Assembly: GCF_000282035.1 (NCBI RefSeq)
Contig: NZ_AKKA01000080.1
Span: 62,001 to 126,000, forward strand
DNA: 64,000 bases
Direction of reading: 5' to 3'
DNA from: Rhizobium sp. CF122
Lineage (GTDB): Bacteria > Pseudomonadota > Alphaproteobacteria > Rhizobiales > Rhizobiaceae
Below, in pieces: positions 1-8,447 of the stretch. Position numbers and translations under genes: made by a program. Every line of letters begins with the position of its first letter. Positions within the stretch are counted from its first letter, which is position 1. A model generated the notes under the pieces. The model searched no databases and had not been told where the DNA came from. It was given only the letters and a program-made list of their open reading frames with translations.

Positions 1-48
1 TGCGGGAGGCTTGCGTCATCCCGCATCGATCTCAGGCGTTTCGAACCG

Positions 49-1131
49 TTAGTTCTCGAAGCGCTTGCCAACTTTTGCGACGTTCTCCTTCGTCACCAAT
101 TGGGCACGCGTGTCCAGGTTGGCGGCAGAAATACCGCGATCGATCTGGAGGTAAAGCTGCATGACAGGCCAGAAGCCCTGCAGGAACGGTTGCTGCCCCA
201 GGGAGCCGGTCAGGTTTTCAGCGGCGATCCCCTCTTGCTGTGCCGGGCCGAGATCGAACCCAAAGGCGCAGAACTTGCCGGTCTTCCCCATCTGTGCGAC
301 CGCCTTCACGAGCGGCGGCGTAAAGACGTTGTTGGCTGTAAACGCGCCGACTGCGTCGCCACGGGACTCGAAGAGCGAAACAAGCGCGTTGACGGGATCA
401 TTCGGATTCGTGTCTATGCCGACATTCTCCGGCCCGGCATCAACCTTAAAGGCGTCAAGCTTGCCGGCATCCTTCAACGTTTTGACGATGGCGTTGAAGG
501 CGGCGGTCACGCGATTATTGACCTCGATGTTGCCCATCGCGGTAGACGACGGCAGCAGGATCGAGCCGCTGGTCGCGCCGCTGTCAAGCACGCACTTGGC
601 AAGCGCCTCGCCGCCGATTGCTGCAGCCGATGCATCCTGGCCGGTGTGACTTATGCCGTTGCGGTTCAGGATCGTTGCATCGAACGAGTTGGTTGTGGCG
701 ACCGGTATGCCTGCGGCCTCGGCTGCCTTGACGATGTCATTGTAGGCGCCGACCTGCGGCGTTGTCATAATGATGCCGTCGATTGTCGGGTCCTGGACAA
801 TCTGGTTCAGAATCTCGATCTCACGCGCCGGATCGTCAACCGGTGATTCCGAGCCGAGCAGCAGGATCTTGGCACCGATCATGTTGCCGGCAACGGTTGC
901 ACCGACATAGACGGGGTCAAAAAAGCCATTGCCTGCCGTGTGCGTCACAATCGCGAAGGTCAAATGACCATCAGCCGAATGGAAGTTTTTCGTGTCGGGC
1001 GCTTCCTTGGCAGCTTCTGCAAAATCATAGCCGCCAACCGCTTTCTCAACACCGCCCGACTGCGCAAATGCATGCGTAACGCCGAGCGACAGTACCGCAG
1101 CCGACGCCGCGTACAGCAAAGTCCGCCTCAT
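49..1131 (-). CDS. Sugar-type ABC transporter periplasmic substrate-binding protein
   Basis: The 360-residue product has an N-terminal signal peptide, probably cut after AFA near residue 23, and resembles the periplasmic binding proteins of ribose/xylose-type sugar ABC transporters (Peripla_BP_4 fold). The stretches AIVTHTAGNGFFDPVYVG and IDGIIMTTPQVGAYNDIVKA are typical of that fold. It should bind a sugar or related solute in the periplasm and deliver it to a permease. No transporter subunits are visible; they may lie beyond the left edge. The ATG is preceded by a strong AAGGGAGGA ribosome binding site that sits inside a hairpin. Substrate unknown. Confidence 0.85.
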   Translation of the reverse strand: MRRTLLYAASAAVLSLGVTHAFAQSGGVEKAVGGYDFAEAAKEAPDTKNFHSADGHLTFAIVTHTAGNGFFDPVYVGATVAGNMIGAKILLLGSESPVDDPAREIEILNQIVQDPTIDGIIMTTPQVGAYNDIVKAAEAAGIPVATTNSFDATILNRNGISHTGQDASAAAIGGEALAKCVLDSGATSGSILLPSSTAMGNIEVNNRVTAAFNAIVKTLKDAGKLDAFKVDAGPENVGIDTNPNDPVNALVSLFESRGDAVGAFTANNVFTPPLVKAVAQMGKTGKFCAFGFDLGPAQQEGIAAENLTGSLGQQPFLQGFWPVMQLYLQIDRGISAANLDTRAQLVTKENVAKVGKRFEN

Positions 1132-1137
1132 GATTAG

Positions 1138-1161
1138 TCCTCCCTTGAGTCAAAGGGAGGA
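1138..1161 (-). promoter_or_regulatory. Hairpin enclosing the ribosome binding site of the binding-protein gene
   Basis: In the mRNA the sequence TCCTCCCTT pairs perfectly with AAGGGAGGA across a six-base loop. The second arm is the Shine-Dalgarno sequence itself, ending six bases before the ATG. This nine-pair stem could hold translation off until opened by another RNA, protein or ribosome. The pairing is seen directly; the regulatory role is inferred. Confidence 0.5.
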
Positions 1162-1484
1162 AAGCCGTTCGGGCGCAATTTATAGAGAGCGAAGGCCCGA
1201 AGGCTTCCTCCCATGCGCTAATATTCTGCGCAATTCCAATGCAAGTAAACGGCGAACTCATCGTAGGGGCGAATTTGTTCGCCTCGTAAGCATCTCGTGG
1301 TTGCTTTTGCTGGCAAATAGCCGCCGAAGTCGTGTTTGGTGCCTCCAAGAAGGCATGGGCGCGTAACTCTAGCGCTGTGGTCCCGCCTTCTCCTCAAAGG
1401 ATGATGTCCTTTCATCCTCACAGGCCGATATGAGTTTTCTCAGGAAGCTTACCTTCTATTCCGTTTCTGAGGAGCCCCTCAGCC
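1162..1484. other. Intergenic region without a convincing gene
   Basis: About 320 bases between deoA and the upstream end of the binding-protein gene. It should hold the promoter of the latter. Short inverted repeats occur just after the deoA stop (CTGAGG/CCTCAG, 1467-1482) and at 1398-1418 (AGGATGA/TCATCCT), either of which may help end the deo transcript. No open frame here has family resemblance. Confidence 0.5.
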
Positions 1485-2804
1485 TCAGGCAATAGCCACG
1501 ATGCGCTCGCAAACGACATCAGGGATTGCAGGTTGGCGTTCGCCGATCCTGTAGTTGGCAGCCAGGGCAGCGATTGCCGCATCGGCCGAAACCTCGCTGG
1601 CGGCATGCACCAATGCAATCGGATCGCCTCGCTCGACACGGGTGCCAACCGGCAGGATGTCGGATATCCCAACGCGGTGATCGATCCTGTCGTCCGGATG
1701 CCGTCGTCCCCCCCCGAGATCGACGACGGTCATACCGATCTCCCGTACGTCGCAGCCCGAAAGCCAACCGGACTGAGGAGCGGGAACCGCTTTGGTTACT
1801 GGCGCTTTGACGAGGTATTTGTCTGGCTTTTCCAGGAGATCCGAGGGACCGCCAAGCAGGTGGACCATACGGCCGAAGTTTTCGGCTGCTTTGCCTGCGG
1901 AAAGGGCGTCCGCGGCCTTCGTTTCACCGTCCTGCAGTGACGAAGCCATACCTGATTTCATCAGCATCTCGGCCGCAAAGGCCAACACGGCCGCCTCGAG
2001 GCGCGTATTCTTCTTCCTGCCGGCCAGAAATTCCAGGCAATTACGAATCTCGACGGCGTTTCCTGCAGCATCCGCGAGCGGCTGGTTCATGTCGGTGATC
2101 AGCGCCGACGTCCTGACGCCAGCGCTATTGGCGACATCGACAAGCGCGCGTGCCAGTGTCTCGGCGTCCTTCGGCTCGGCCATGAACGCGCCGCTACCGA
2201 CCTTGACATCGAGCACCAGTGTCTGCAGCCCGGCCGCGAGTTTCTTCGACAGGATGGAGGCGGTGATGAGGGGGATCGAGTCGACGGTCGCGGTGACATC
2301 TCGCACGGCGTAGAGCTTGCCATCCGCAGGCGCAAGGGCTCCGGTCTGGCCGATGATGGCGCACCCGACATCCTTCACGACCCTGCGGAAAAGTGCTGCG
2401 TCTGGGGTGATGGTGTAGCCGGGAATGGCCTCGAGCTTGTCCAGTGTCCCCCCGGTATGGCCAAGACCGCGCCCGGAAATCATCGGAACCGCCAAGCCGC
2501 ACGCTGCCGCGATTGGTGCAAGCATCAGGGAGACATTATCGCCGACGCCGCCTGTCGAATGCTTGTCGGCGATCGGCCGGTCTATGTCTGCCCAGCTGAG
2601 CGTGTCGCCCGAACGCGCCATTGCGCGCGTCAGCGCAACAACCTCGTCCCGCGACATGCCCTTGAACCAAACTGCCATGGCGAAGGCGCCAATCTGCCCT
2701 TCCGAAAGCTGACCGGACGCAAGTGCGGCGATGAACGATTGGATGTCCTCTTCGGAAAGCGTTCCGCCGTTTCGTTTTTGGCGGATGATCTCCTGCGGGA
2801 TCAT
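1485..2804 (-). CDS. deoA: Thymidine phosphorylase
   Basis: Cleaves thymidine or deoxyuridine with phosphate to the base and 2-deoxyribose 1-phosphate. At 439 residues it matches the length of E. coli DeoA. The family signature (DKHSTGGVGD followed by SGRGLGHTGGTLDKLE) and the DVKVGSGAFM segment are intact. I chose the ATG at 2804, giving MIPQEIIRQKRNGG, because it aligns with the family N terminus and lies one base from the deoC stop; the frame stays open further upstream without family resemblance. Last gene of the nucleoside operon. Confidence 0.95.
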   Translation of the reverse strand: MIPQEIIRQKRNGGTLSEEDIQSFIAALASGQLSEGQIGAFAMAVWFKGMSRDEVVALTRAMARSGDTLSWADIDRPIADKHSTGGVGDNVSLMLAPIAAACGLAVPMISGRGLGHTGGTLDKLEAIPGYTITPDAALFRRVVKDVGCAIIGQTGALAPADGKLYAVRDVTATVDSIPLITASILSKKLAAGLQTLVLDVKVGSGAFMAEPKDAETLARALVDVANSAGVRTSALITDMNQPLADAAGNAVEIRNCLEFLAGRKKNTRLEAAVLAFAAEMLMKSGMASSLQDGETKAADALSAGKAAENFGRMVHLLGGPSDLLEKPDKYLVKAPVTKAVPAPQSGWLSGCDVREIGMTVVDLGGGRRHPDDRIDHRVGISDILPVGTRVERGDPIALVHAASEVSADAAIAALAANYRIGERQPAIPDVVCERIVAIA

Positions 2805-2805
2805 T

Positions 2806-3582
2806 TCAATAGCTCGATGCGGCAGCGGCAGCAGACTGCGTGCCGCTGAGAACGGCAAGGATGTCATCGAGCAATCCTGACGCGCCGAAACGGAAGGTGG
2901 ATGGCATCGGCCAGTCGGGCGCCATGATCGTTTCCGCAAGGCTCAGATAGAGGGCCGCGTCCGCGACCGAGCCGATACCGCCCGCCGGTTTGAAGCCGAC
3001 CTTGTGGCCGCTCTGGCGGATGACCCGCAACATGATATCGGCCGCTTCCAACGTCGCATTGACGGAGACCTTGCCGGTCGATGTCTTGATGAAATCGGCA
3101 CCGGCCTCGATCGCAAGTTCGGAGGCACGACGGATCAGCGCCGCATCCTTGATCTCGCCAGTCTCGAGAATGACCTTCAGGAGGATCGGATCCTTGCATT
3201 CGGCGCGGACGGCCGCGACCATATCGGTGACGGCCTTGCCGCTGCCCGTCATGAATTTGCGATAAGGGATGACGAGGTCGATTTCATCGGCGCCATCGGC
3301 GATCGCCTCGCGGGTCTCGGCGGCGACGTCGGCAACTTCCATTTCGCCCAAAGGGAAATTGACGACAGTCGCAATGCGTACCGGATGACCTGTACCGAGA
3401 ATGGCGCGCGCATGGGCGACGAAGCGCGGCCAGATGCAGATCGCTGCGGTGTTGCCGTAGGGTGTCTGAGCCCGCGCGCACAGCGCGTCGATCTGCGCCT
3501 CGGTGCAGTCGTCCTTGAGGTTGGTCAGGTCGAGAAGCGAGAGTGCGACGGCGGCCGTCTCCTTGCTGGAATGACTGGTCAT
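2806..3582 (-). CDS. deoC: Deoxyribose-phosphate aldolase
   Basis: Splits 2-deoxyribose 5-phosphate into acetaldehyde and glyceraldehyde 3-phosphate through a Schiff base. The 258-residue protein carries the catalytic motif FIKTSTGK, whose first lysine forms the Schiff base, and the phosphate-binding GFKPAGGI segment. The start codon overlaps the punA stop as ATGA, so translation is probably coupled. With deoA and punA it makes a deoxynucleoside salvage and catabolic route. No phosphopentomutase gene (deoB), needed to link the two steps, is seen in this operon. Confidence 0.95.
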   Translation of the reverse strand: MTSHSSKETAAVALSLLDLTNLKDDCTEAQIDALCARAQTPYGNTAAICIWPRFVAHARAILGTGHPVRIATVVNFPLGEMEVADVAAETREAIADGADEIDLVIPYRKFMTGSGKAVTDMVAAVRAECKDPILLKVILETGEIKDAALIRRASELAIEAGADFIKTSTGKVSVNATLEAADIMLRVIRQSGHKVGFKPAGGIGSVADAALYLSLAETIMAPDWPMPSTFRFGASGLLDDILAVLSGTQSAAAAASSY

Positions 3583-4382
3583 TGTTCGCGTTCTCCTGCA
3601 ATCATTTCTTTCAGTATGGCGGCGAGGCGTGCCCCGCCGATCGGAGCCATGTCCTTGGTTTCGTCATGGCTCAGTTCGCCGCCGGTCATACCGGCTCCAT
3701 AGTTGGTGATAACGGACGCTGCCGCAACCCTTAAGCCCAGCATTCGCGCGATAATGACCTCCGGCACGGTCGACATGCCAACGGCATCTGCGCCGAGAAT
3801 GCGGGCCAGCCGGATTTCGGCGGGCGTCTCGAAGCTCGGACCGGAGAACCACATATAGACGCCTTGCGACAAGGCGATGCCGATCTTTTCTGCAGCCTTG
3901 CGCATCTCGTCGGCGAGGCCTGCATCGTAGGCGCTGGTCATGCCAACGAAGCGGCGGTCGCTTTCCTCGCCAATCAGCGGATTCATGCCGGAATAATTGA
4001 TGTGATCGGTGATCTGCATCACAGAGCCAGGCGGCATGTCGTCCCGCAAGGAGCCGGCGGAGTTGGTAAGGATCAGCGTCTCGATGCCAAGACCCTTGAG
4101 TACTTCGATCGGCAGCCGCATCGCGCCCGCGTCGCCCTTCTCGTAGAAATGGACCCGACCGGACAGCATGATAACAGGAACGCCGCCAAGCGAACCGGCA
4201 ACCACCTCGCCGGCATGGCCCGAGACGGCGCTGACCGGGAAGCCCGGCAAATCATGATATGGAATGCGCTGCGCGTCCGTCATTTCACCGACTAGCGAAC
4301 CAAGGCCGGAGCCAAGCACGATGCCAACACGCGGCGAAAGGCCGCCGAGCCTGCCGGCAAGCACGTCCAGCGCCGCACTCAT
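3579..4382 (-). CDS. punA: Purine-nucleoside phosphorylase, trimeric (PNP I) type
   Basis: Phosphorolyses purine nucleosides to base and ribose 1-phosphate. The 267-residue length and the motifs VLGSGLGSL near the N terminus and VSGHAGEVVAGSLGG belong to the trimeric, mammalian-like class rather than the hexameric E. coli DeoD class. The start at 4382 begins MSAALDVLAG and overlaps the cdd stop by four bases (ATGA), as its own stop overlaps deoC. The frame remains open upstream, but that part is antisense-like noise over cdd. Many rhizobial annotations use the symbol deoD for this gene. Confidence 0.92.
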   Translation of the reverse strand: MSAALDVLAGRLGGLSPRVGIVLGSGLGSLVGEMTDAQRIPYHDLPGFPVSAVSGHAGEVVAGSLGGVPVIMLSGRVHFYEKGDAGAMRLPIEVLKGLGIETLILTNSAGSLRDDMPPGSVMQITDHINYSGMNPLIGEESDRRFVGMTSAYDAGLADEMRKAAEKIGIALSQGVYMWFSGPSFETPAEIRLARILGADAVGMSTVPEVIIARMLGLRVAAASVITNYGAGMTGGELSHDETKDMAPIGGARLAAILKEMIAGEREQ

Positions 4383-4768
4383 CCGAGTTCGGTCTCGAAG
4401 CTGAACGGCAGGAGCTCGTCCATGGTCATCGTCTTCTTCACGCCGGCTTCGTCGCAGAGATAGATCTTCGTATCCTTGGAAGCGAACTCCGAGATCTTCT
4501 GACGGCAACCGCCGCAGGGCGGGCAGAGCGGCAGCTTCTCTGCGATCACCGCCATTTCGACGATCTTCTTGGCACCGCCCATGATCATGGCGCTGATAGC
4601 CGTCGGCTCCGCGCACCAACCCTGCGGGAAGGACAGGTTCTCGATATTGGCGCCAGTGTAGACCTTGCCGTCATCGGCGCGGATCGCCGCGCCGACGGGA
4701 AACTTCGAGTAGGGGGCGTGAGCGAAGGCCATAGCCCCGCGAGCGGCTTCGAAAAGATCGTGGGACAT
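4379..4768 (-). CDS. cdd: Cytidine deaminase
   Basis: Deaminates cytidine and deoxycytidine to uridine and deoxyuridine. The 129-residue product is the short tetrameric type. Zinc ligands and the catalytic glutamate are present in the CAEPTAI and PCGGCRQ motifs. The ATG at 4768 (MSHDLFEAARGAM) was preferred over an upstream in-frame start that would overlap the permease gene. It sits four bases after the permease stop and overlaps punA. The uridine formed cannot be cleaved by the trimeric PNP, so DeoA or another phosphorylase must act next. Confidence 0.94.
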   Translation of the reverse strand: MSHDLFEAARGAMAFAHAPYSKFPVGAAIRADDGKVYTGANIENLSFPQGWCAEPTAISAMIMGGAKKIVEMAVIAEKLPLCPPCGGCRQKISEFASKDTKIYLCDEAGVKKTMTMDELLPFSFETELG

Positions 4769-4772
4769 GTTC

Positions 4773-5744
4773 TCAACGTTCCTTCGTATAGGGGACACCA
4801 CCCGCCTTCGGCGGGATTGCCACGCCGATGAAGCCGGCAAGCAGGATGCAGGTGAGGATATAGGGCAGCGCCTGGAAGATCTGCACTGGCACTTCGCCGA
4901 TCAGTGGTACCTGCTTGCCCTGCATGAAGTTTGCCAGCGCATCGAGAAAGCCGAAGAGCAGGCAGGCGAACATGACGGGCACCGGCTTCCACTTCGCAAA
5001 GACCAGCGCTGCAAGCGCAATGTAGCCCTTGCCGGCCGACATGTCCTTGATGAAGGCCGCTGACTGCGCGATCGCCAGGTAGGTTCCGGAGAAGCCGCAC
5101 AGGATGCCGGCGCACATGACCGCGCGATAGCGTAGCCAGCTCACAGAAATGCCGGCCGTATCGACAGCGCCCGGATTTTCGCCGACGGCGCGCAGCCGGA
5201 GGCCGAAGCGGGTGCGATAGAGAATCCACCAGGAAAGCGGAACCGCGAGGAAGGCGAGATAGGTCAGGATGTTGTTGCCCGAGATCACATTGGCGTAGAG
5301 CGGGCCGATAACCGGGACGCCGCGCATTGCCTCGGCACCGGGCAGCACGATCGGCGAGAAGCGGGCTTCGGGAAGCAGCTGCGGCGTACGACCACCCTGG
5401 CCGAACCACGCACCGCCGAGGACGATCGTGATACCGGCGACGAAGAAGTTGATCGCCACGCCCGAGATGATCTGGTTGCCGCGATTGGTGATCGAAGCAA
5501 AGCCGTGGACGAGGCTGAGCGCCACCGAGCAAATAATGCCGGCGCCAAGACCGAGCCAAGCCGAGCCAGTCAGATACGCGACGCAGGCTGCCGCAAACGC
5601 CGAACCAAGCATCTTGCCTTCGAGGCCGATATCGAAGATGCCGGCACGTTCGGAAAACAGACCTGCCAGCGCCGTGAAGATCAGCGGGATCGACAAGCGG
5701 ATCGTGGAACTCAGGACGCTGATGAAGATGTCATAATAATCCAT
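4773..5744 (-). CDS. Nucleoside ABC transporter permease, second subunit
   Basis: An integral inner-membrane protein of 323 residues with about eight to ten hydrophobic segments. It belongs to the BPD_transp_2 group that partners BMP-type binding proteins. The conserved cytoplasmic stretch FSERAGIFDIGLEGKMLGSAF is characteristic of the second permease of nucleoside transporters. It follows the first permease by 12 bases and precedes cdd by four, so the operon joins uptake directly to catabolism. Substrate assigned from the neighbouring catabolic genes, not measured. Confidence 0.9.
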   Translation of the reverse strand: MDYYDIFISVLSSTIRLSIPLIFTALAGLFSERAGIFDIGLEGKMLGSAFAAACVAYLTGSAWLGLGAGIICSVALSLVHGFASITNRGNQIISGVAINFFVAGITIVLGGAWFGQGGRTPQLLPEARFSPIVLPGAEAMRGVPVIGPLYANVISGNNILTYLAFLAVPLSWWILYRTRFGLRLRAVGENPGAVDTAGISVSWLRYRAVMCAGILCGFSGTYLAIAQSAAFIKDMSAGKGYIALAALVFAKWKPVPVMFACLLFGFLDALANFMQGKQVPLIGEVPVQIFQALPYILTCILLAGFIGVAIPPKAGGVPYTKER

Positions 5745-5756
5745 CGTCCGTTCCCC

Positions 5757-6860
5757 TCATGCGGCCTTGTATTGTTGGTAGACGCGAACCATCGCAGGCC
5801 GGAACATGTATTCCAGGGCGCCCGCGAAGAGGATGACGAGACCCTGGATGACCAGGATCATTTCGCGCGTGATAGTCGGCATCTCGAAGGAGATCCAGTC
5901 GCCGCCCTGATAGAGGATGCCGAAGAGGATCGCCGAGAAGATGATCCCGACGGGATGATTTCTCCCCATCAACGACACGGCGATGCCAACGAAACCGGCG
6001 CCGCCCACGAACTCCACCTGCAGGCGGGCCGACGATCCCATCACCGGGTTCAGCGCCATCATGCCGGCAAGCGCGCCGGACAGCAGCATCGCAATCATGA
6101 CGATACGAGCATAGGGAATGCCCGCATAGGCCGCCGCACTCTGGCTGACGCCAAGCGTCCGCATCTCGAAGCCGAGCTTGGTGCGCCAGATCAGCAGCCA
6201 GACGAAATAGGCGGCAACGAGCGCGATAAGGAAGGAGACGTTGAACGGTGCGGCGCCAAGCTTGGCGCCGAAAAGGTTCATCAGCCAGCCGAGCTTCGGC
6301 AATTGACCGCCTTCAAGGAAGGTCCGGGTTTCCGGAGCCATCTTGCCGGGCACGATAAGCACATGCACCAGCAGGTACACCATCAATGCCGCGCCGATGT
6401 AGTTGAACATAATGGTGGTGATGACGATATGGCTGCCGCGCTTTGCCTGCAGGAACGCGGGGATGAACGCCCAGGCGGCGCCAAAGAGACCTGCGCCGAC
6501 GACCGCCACCGGCATGGTCACATACCATGGAACATAGTGGTCGAGCGCCAATGCCACCAGCGCACAACCGAGGCCGCCGAGGTAGGCCTGGCCTTCCGAA
6601 CCGATGTTGAACAGGCCCGCATGAATGGCCACCGCTACGGAAAGACCGGTAAAGATGAAGCTCGTCGCATAATAGAGCGTAAAGCCGATGCCTTCGCCGC
6701 TGCCGAGCGCGCCTTCGATCAGCAACGACAGGGCGGCAAGCGGGCTCTCCCCGATCAGCCAGACGACGAAACCGGAGATCAGGAAGGCGACCAACAGGTT
6801 CAACAGCGGGATGAGGCCGTAATTGATCCAATTTGGAAGTGGAACTGAAGCAGTGCTCAT
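5757..6860 (-). CDS. Nucleoside ABC transporter permease, first subunit
   Basis: An inner-membrane permease of 367 residues, longer at the N terminus than its partner, with the matching motif NIGSEGQAYLGGLG. It should form the heterodimeric channel with the product of 4773-5744. The ATG at 6860 (MSTASVPLPNWINYG) lies eight bases after the ATPase stop; a TTG six codons upstream would overlap that stop and is less likely. Same operon and same presumed substrates (purine and pyrimidine nucleosides). Confidence 0.9.
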   Translation of the reverse strand: MSTASVPLPNWINYGLIPLLNLLVAFLISGFVVWLIGESPLAALSLLIEGALGSGEGIGFTLYYATSFIFTGLSVAVAIHAGLFNIGSEGQAYLGGLGCALVALALDHYVPWYVTMPVAVVGAGLFGAAWAFIPAFLQAKRGSHIVITTIMFNYIGAALMVYLLVHVLIVPGKMAPETRTFLEGGQLPKLGWLMNLFGAKLGAAPFNVSFLIALVAAYFVWLLIWRTKLGFEMRTLGVSQSAAAYAGIPYARIVMIAMLLSGALAGMMALNPVMGSSARLQVEFVGGAGFVGIAVSLMGRNHPVGIIFSAILFGILYQGGDWISFEMPTITREMILVIQGLVILFAGALEYMFRPAMVRVYQQYKAA

Positions 6861-6867
6861 CAAGGCC

Positions 6868-8379
6868 TCACGCGGCAATGCCGGCCATCATCAGGCCGAG
6901 GGTCTGTTCACCGGCATCGGGCGTCTTCTCGCCGACGACATGGCCGGCAAACATGACAAGGATACGGTCTGAAAGGGCGCGGATTTCGTCGAGTTCGACG
7001 GAGACGAGCAGGATCGCCTTGCCCGCGTCGCGCATCTCGATGATCCGGCGGTGAATGAATTCGATGGCGCCGATATCGACGCCGCGGGTCGGCTGGCCGA
7101 TGATCAGCGCTGTCGGATCGCGCTCGATCTCGCGCGCCACGACGATCTTCTGCTGGTTGCCGCCGGAGAAGTTCGCGGTCTTCAGCCGCGGGTTCGGCGG
7201 GCGGATGTCGTATTTCTCGATCTTCTCTATGGCGTCCTTGCGGATCGCGTCGAGATCGAGCAGCGGGCCCTTGCTGTAGCCGGGATTGCGGTGGTAGCCG
7301 AGGACCGAGTTCTCGTATTCCTCGAATTTCAGCACCAGCCCCATGTGATGCCGGTCTTCCGGAATATGGGCGAGACCAAGCTCGCGCAAGCGCGCAGGAT
7401 CGGCCTTGTCGATCGTTTGCCCGTCGAGGAAAATCTCCCCGGAATGCGGCTTGCGGATTCCCGCGATCGCCTCCAGCAATTCGGACTGCCCATTGCCGGC
7501 GACACCGGCAATGCCGACGATCTCGCCGGCGCGGACATCGAAGGACACGTTGTCGACCATGATGACACCGCGATTGTCCTTAACCGTGAGGTTGCGGACC
7601 GACAGGATCACCTTGCCCGGATTGGCCTCGCCTTTCTGCACCCGCAGCAGGACCCGGCGGCCAACCATCAGTTCGGCAAGTTCCTCGACCGTCGTTTCGG
7701 AGGTCTTGCGCGTCGCGACCATCTCGCCACGGCGCATAACGGACACGGTGTCGGTGATCGCCATGATCTCGCGCAGCTTGTGAGTGATCAGAATGATGGT
7801 CTTGCCTTGGTCGCGCAGGACACGAAGGATCTTGAAAAGATGGTCAGCTTCGGCCGGAGTTAGCACGCCGGTCGGCTCGTCGAGAATAAGGATCTCGGCG
7901 CCGCGGTACATGGCCTTGAGGATCTCGACGCGCTGCTGCAACCCGACCGGAAGCTCTTCGATCAACGCATCGGGATTGACCTCGAGGCCGTAGTCCTTCT
8001 CCAGACGCCGCAGTTCGGCACGTGCGGAAGAGACGCCCCTCGCCAGCAACGCGCCGCCCTCGGCCCCAAGCATGATGTTCTCGAGCACCGTAAAGTTGTC
8101 GACCAGCATGAAGTGCTGGTGCACCATGCCGATCCCGGTAGCGATCGCGGCCTGGCTGTCCTTGATGGTCACGGGATTGCCGTTGACGCGGATCTCACCG
8201 CTATCGGCATGGTAGAAACCGTAGATGATCGACATCAAGGTCGATTTGCCGGCACCGTTTTCCCCGATGATGCCATGAATCGTGCCCTTGGCGACGGTAA
8301 GATTGATGTCCTTGTTGGCGTGAACGGCACCGAATTTCTTGTCGATGCCCACAAGTTCGATAGCGGGCGTGTCTGTCAC
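6868..8379 (-). CDS. Nucleoside ABC transporter ATP-binding protein (two ATPase domains)
   Basis: A 503-residue fused double ATPase of the sugar/nucleoside importer class. The first domain has Walker A GENGAGKST and a VHQHFMLVDNFTV Q-loop. The second has GVAGNGQSELLEAI in place of a classic Walker A, as usual for this family, and signature FSGGNQQKIVVARE. I chose the GTG start at 8379 because TTGGAG lies six bases upstream and an in-frame ATG at 8427 falls inside the hairpin that ends the previous gene. That hairpin separates it from the binding-protein gene. Confidence 0.9.
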   Translation of the reverse strand: MTDTPAIELVGIDKKFGAVHANKDINLTVAKGTIHGIIGENGAGKSTLMSIIYGFYHADSGEIRVNGNPVTIKDSQAAIATGIGMVHQHFMLVDNFTVLENIMLGAEGGALLARGVSSARAELRRLEKDYGLEVNPDALIEELPVGLQQRVEILKAMYRGAEILILDEPTGVLTPAEADHLFKILRVLRDQGKTIILITHKLREIMAITDTVSVMRRGEMVATRKTSETTVEELAELMVGRRVLLRVQKGEANPGKVILSVRNLTVKDNRGVIMVDNVSFDVRAGEIVGIAGVAGNGQSELLEAIAGIRKPHSGEIFLDGQTIDKADPARLRELGLAHIPEDRHHMGLVLKFEEYENSVLGYHRNPGYSKGPLLDLDAIRKDAIEKIEKYDIRPPNPRLKTANFSGGNQQKIVVAREIERDPTALIIGQPTRGVDIGAIEFIHRRIIEMRDAGKAILLVSVELDEIRALSDRILVMFAGHVVGEKTPDAGEQTLGLMMAGIAA

Positions 8380-8396
8380 AGCAGGCTCCAAATACG

Positions 8397-8433
8397 AAAA
8401 GGGCGTATGACGGAGCAACTCCGCCATACGCCC
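8397..8433 (-). terminator. Intercistronic terminator-like hairpin after the BMP binding-protein gene
   Basis: GGGCGTATG and CATACGCCC pair over nine bases, extended inward by CGGAG/CTCCG after one mismatch, with a three-base loop. On the minus strand the stem is followed by TTTT. It sits between the stop of the binding-protein gene and the start of the ATPase gene inside the same operon. A leaky terminator or mRNA-stabilising stem here would give more binding protein than transporter. Confidence 0.7.
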
Positions 8434-8447
8434 GTCTCAGTCACGGA

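Noticed and set aside
8380..8427. ATG at 8427 as start of the nucleoside ATPase
   Set aside because: It lies inside the terminator-like hairpin; the GTG at 8379 has a proper ribosome binding site and gives the family N terminus.
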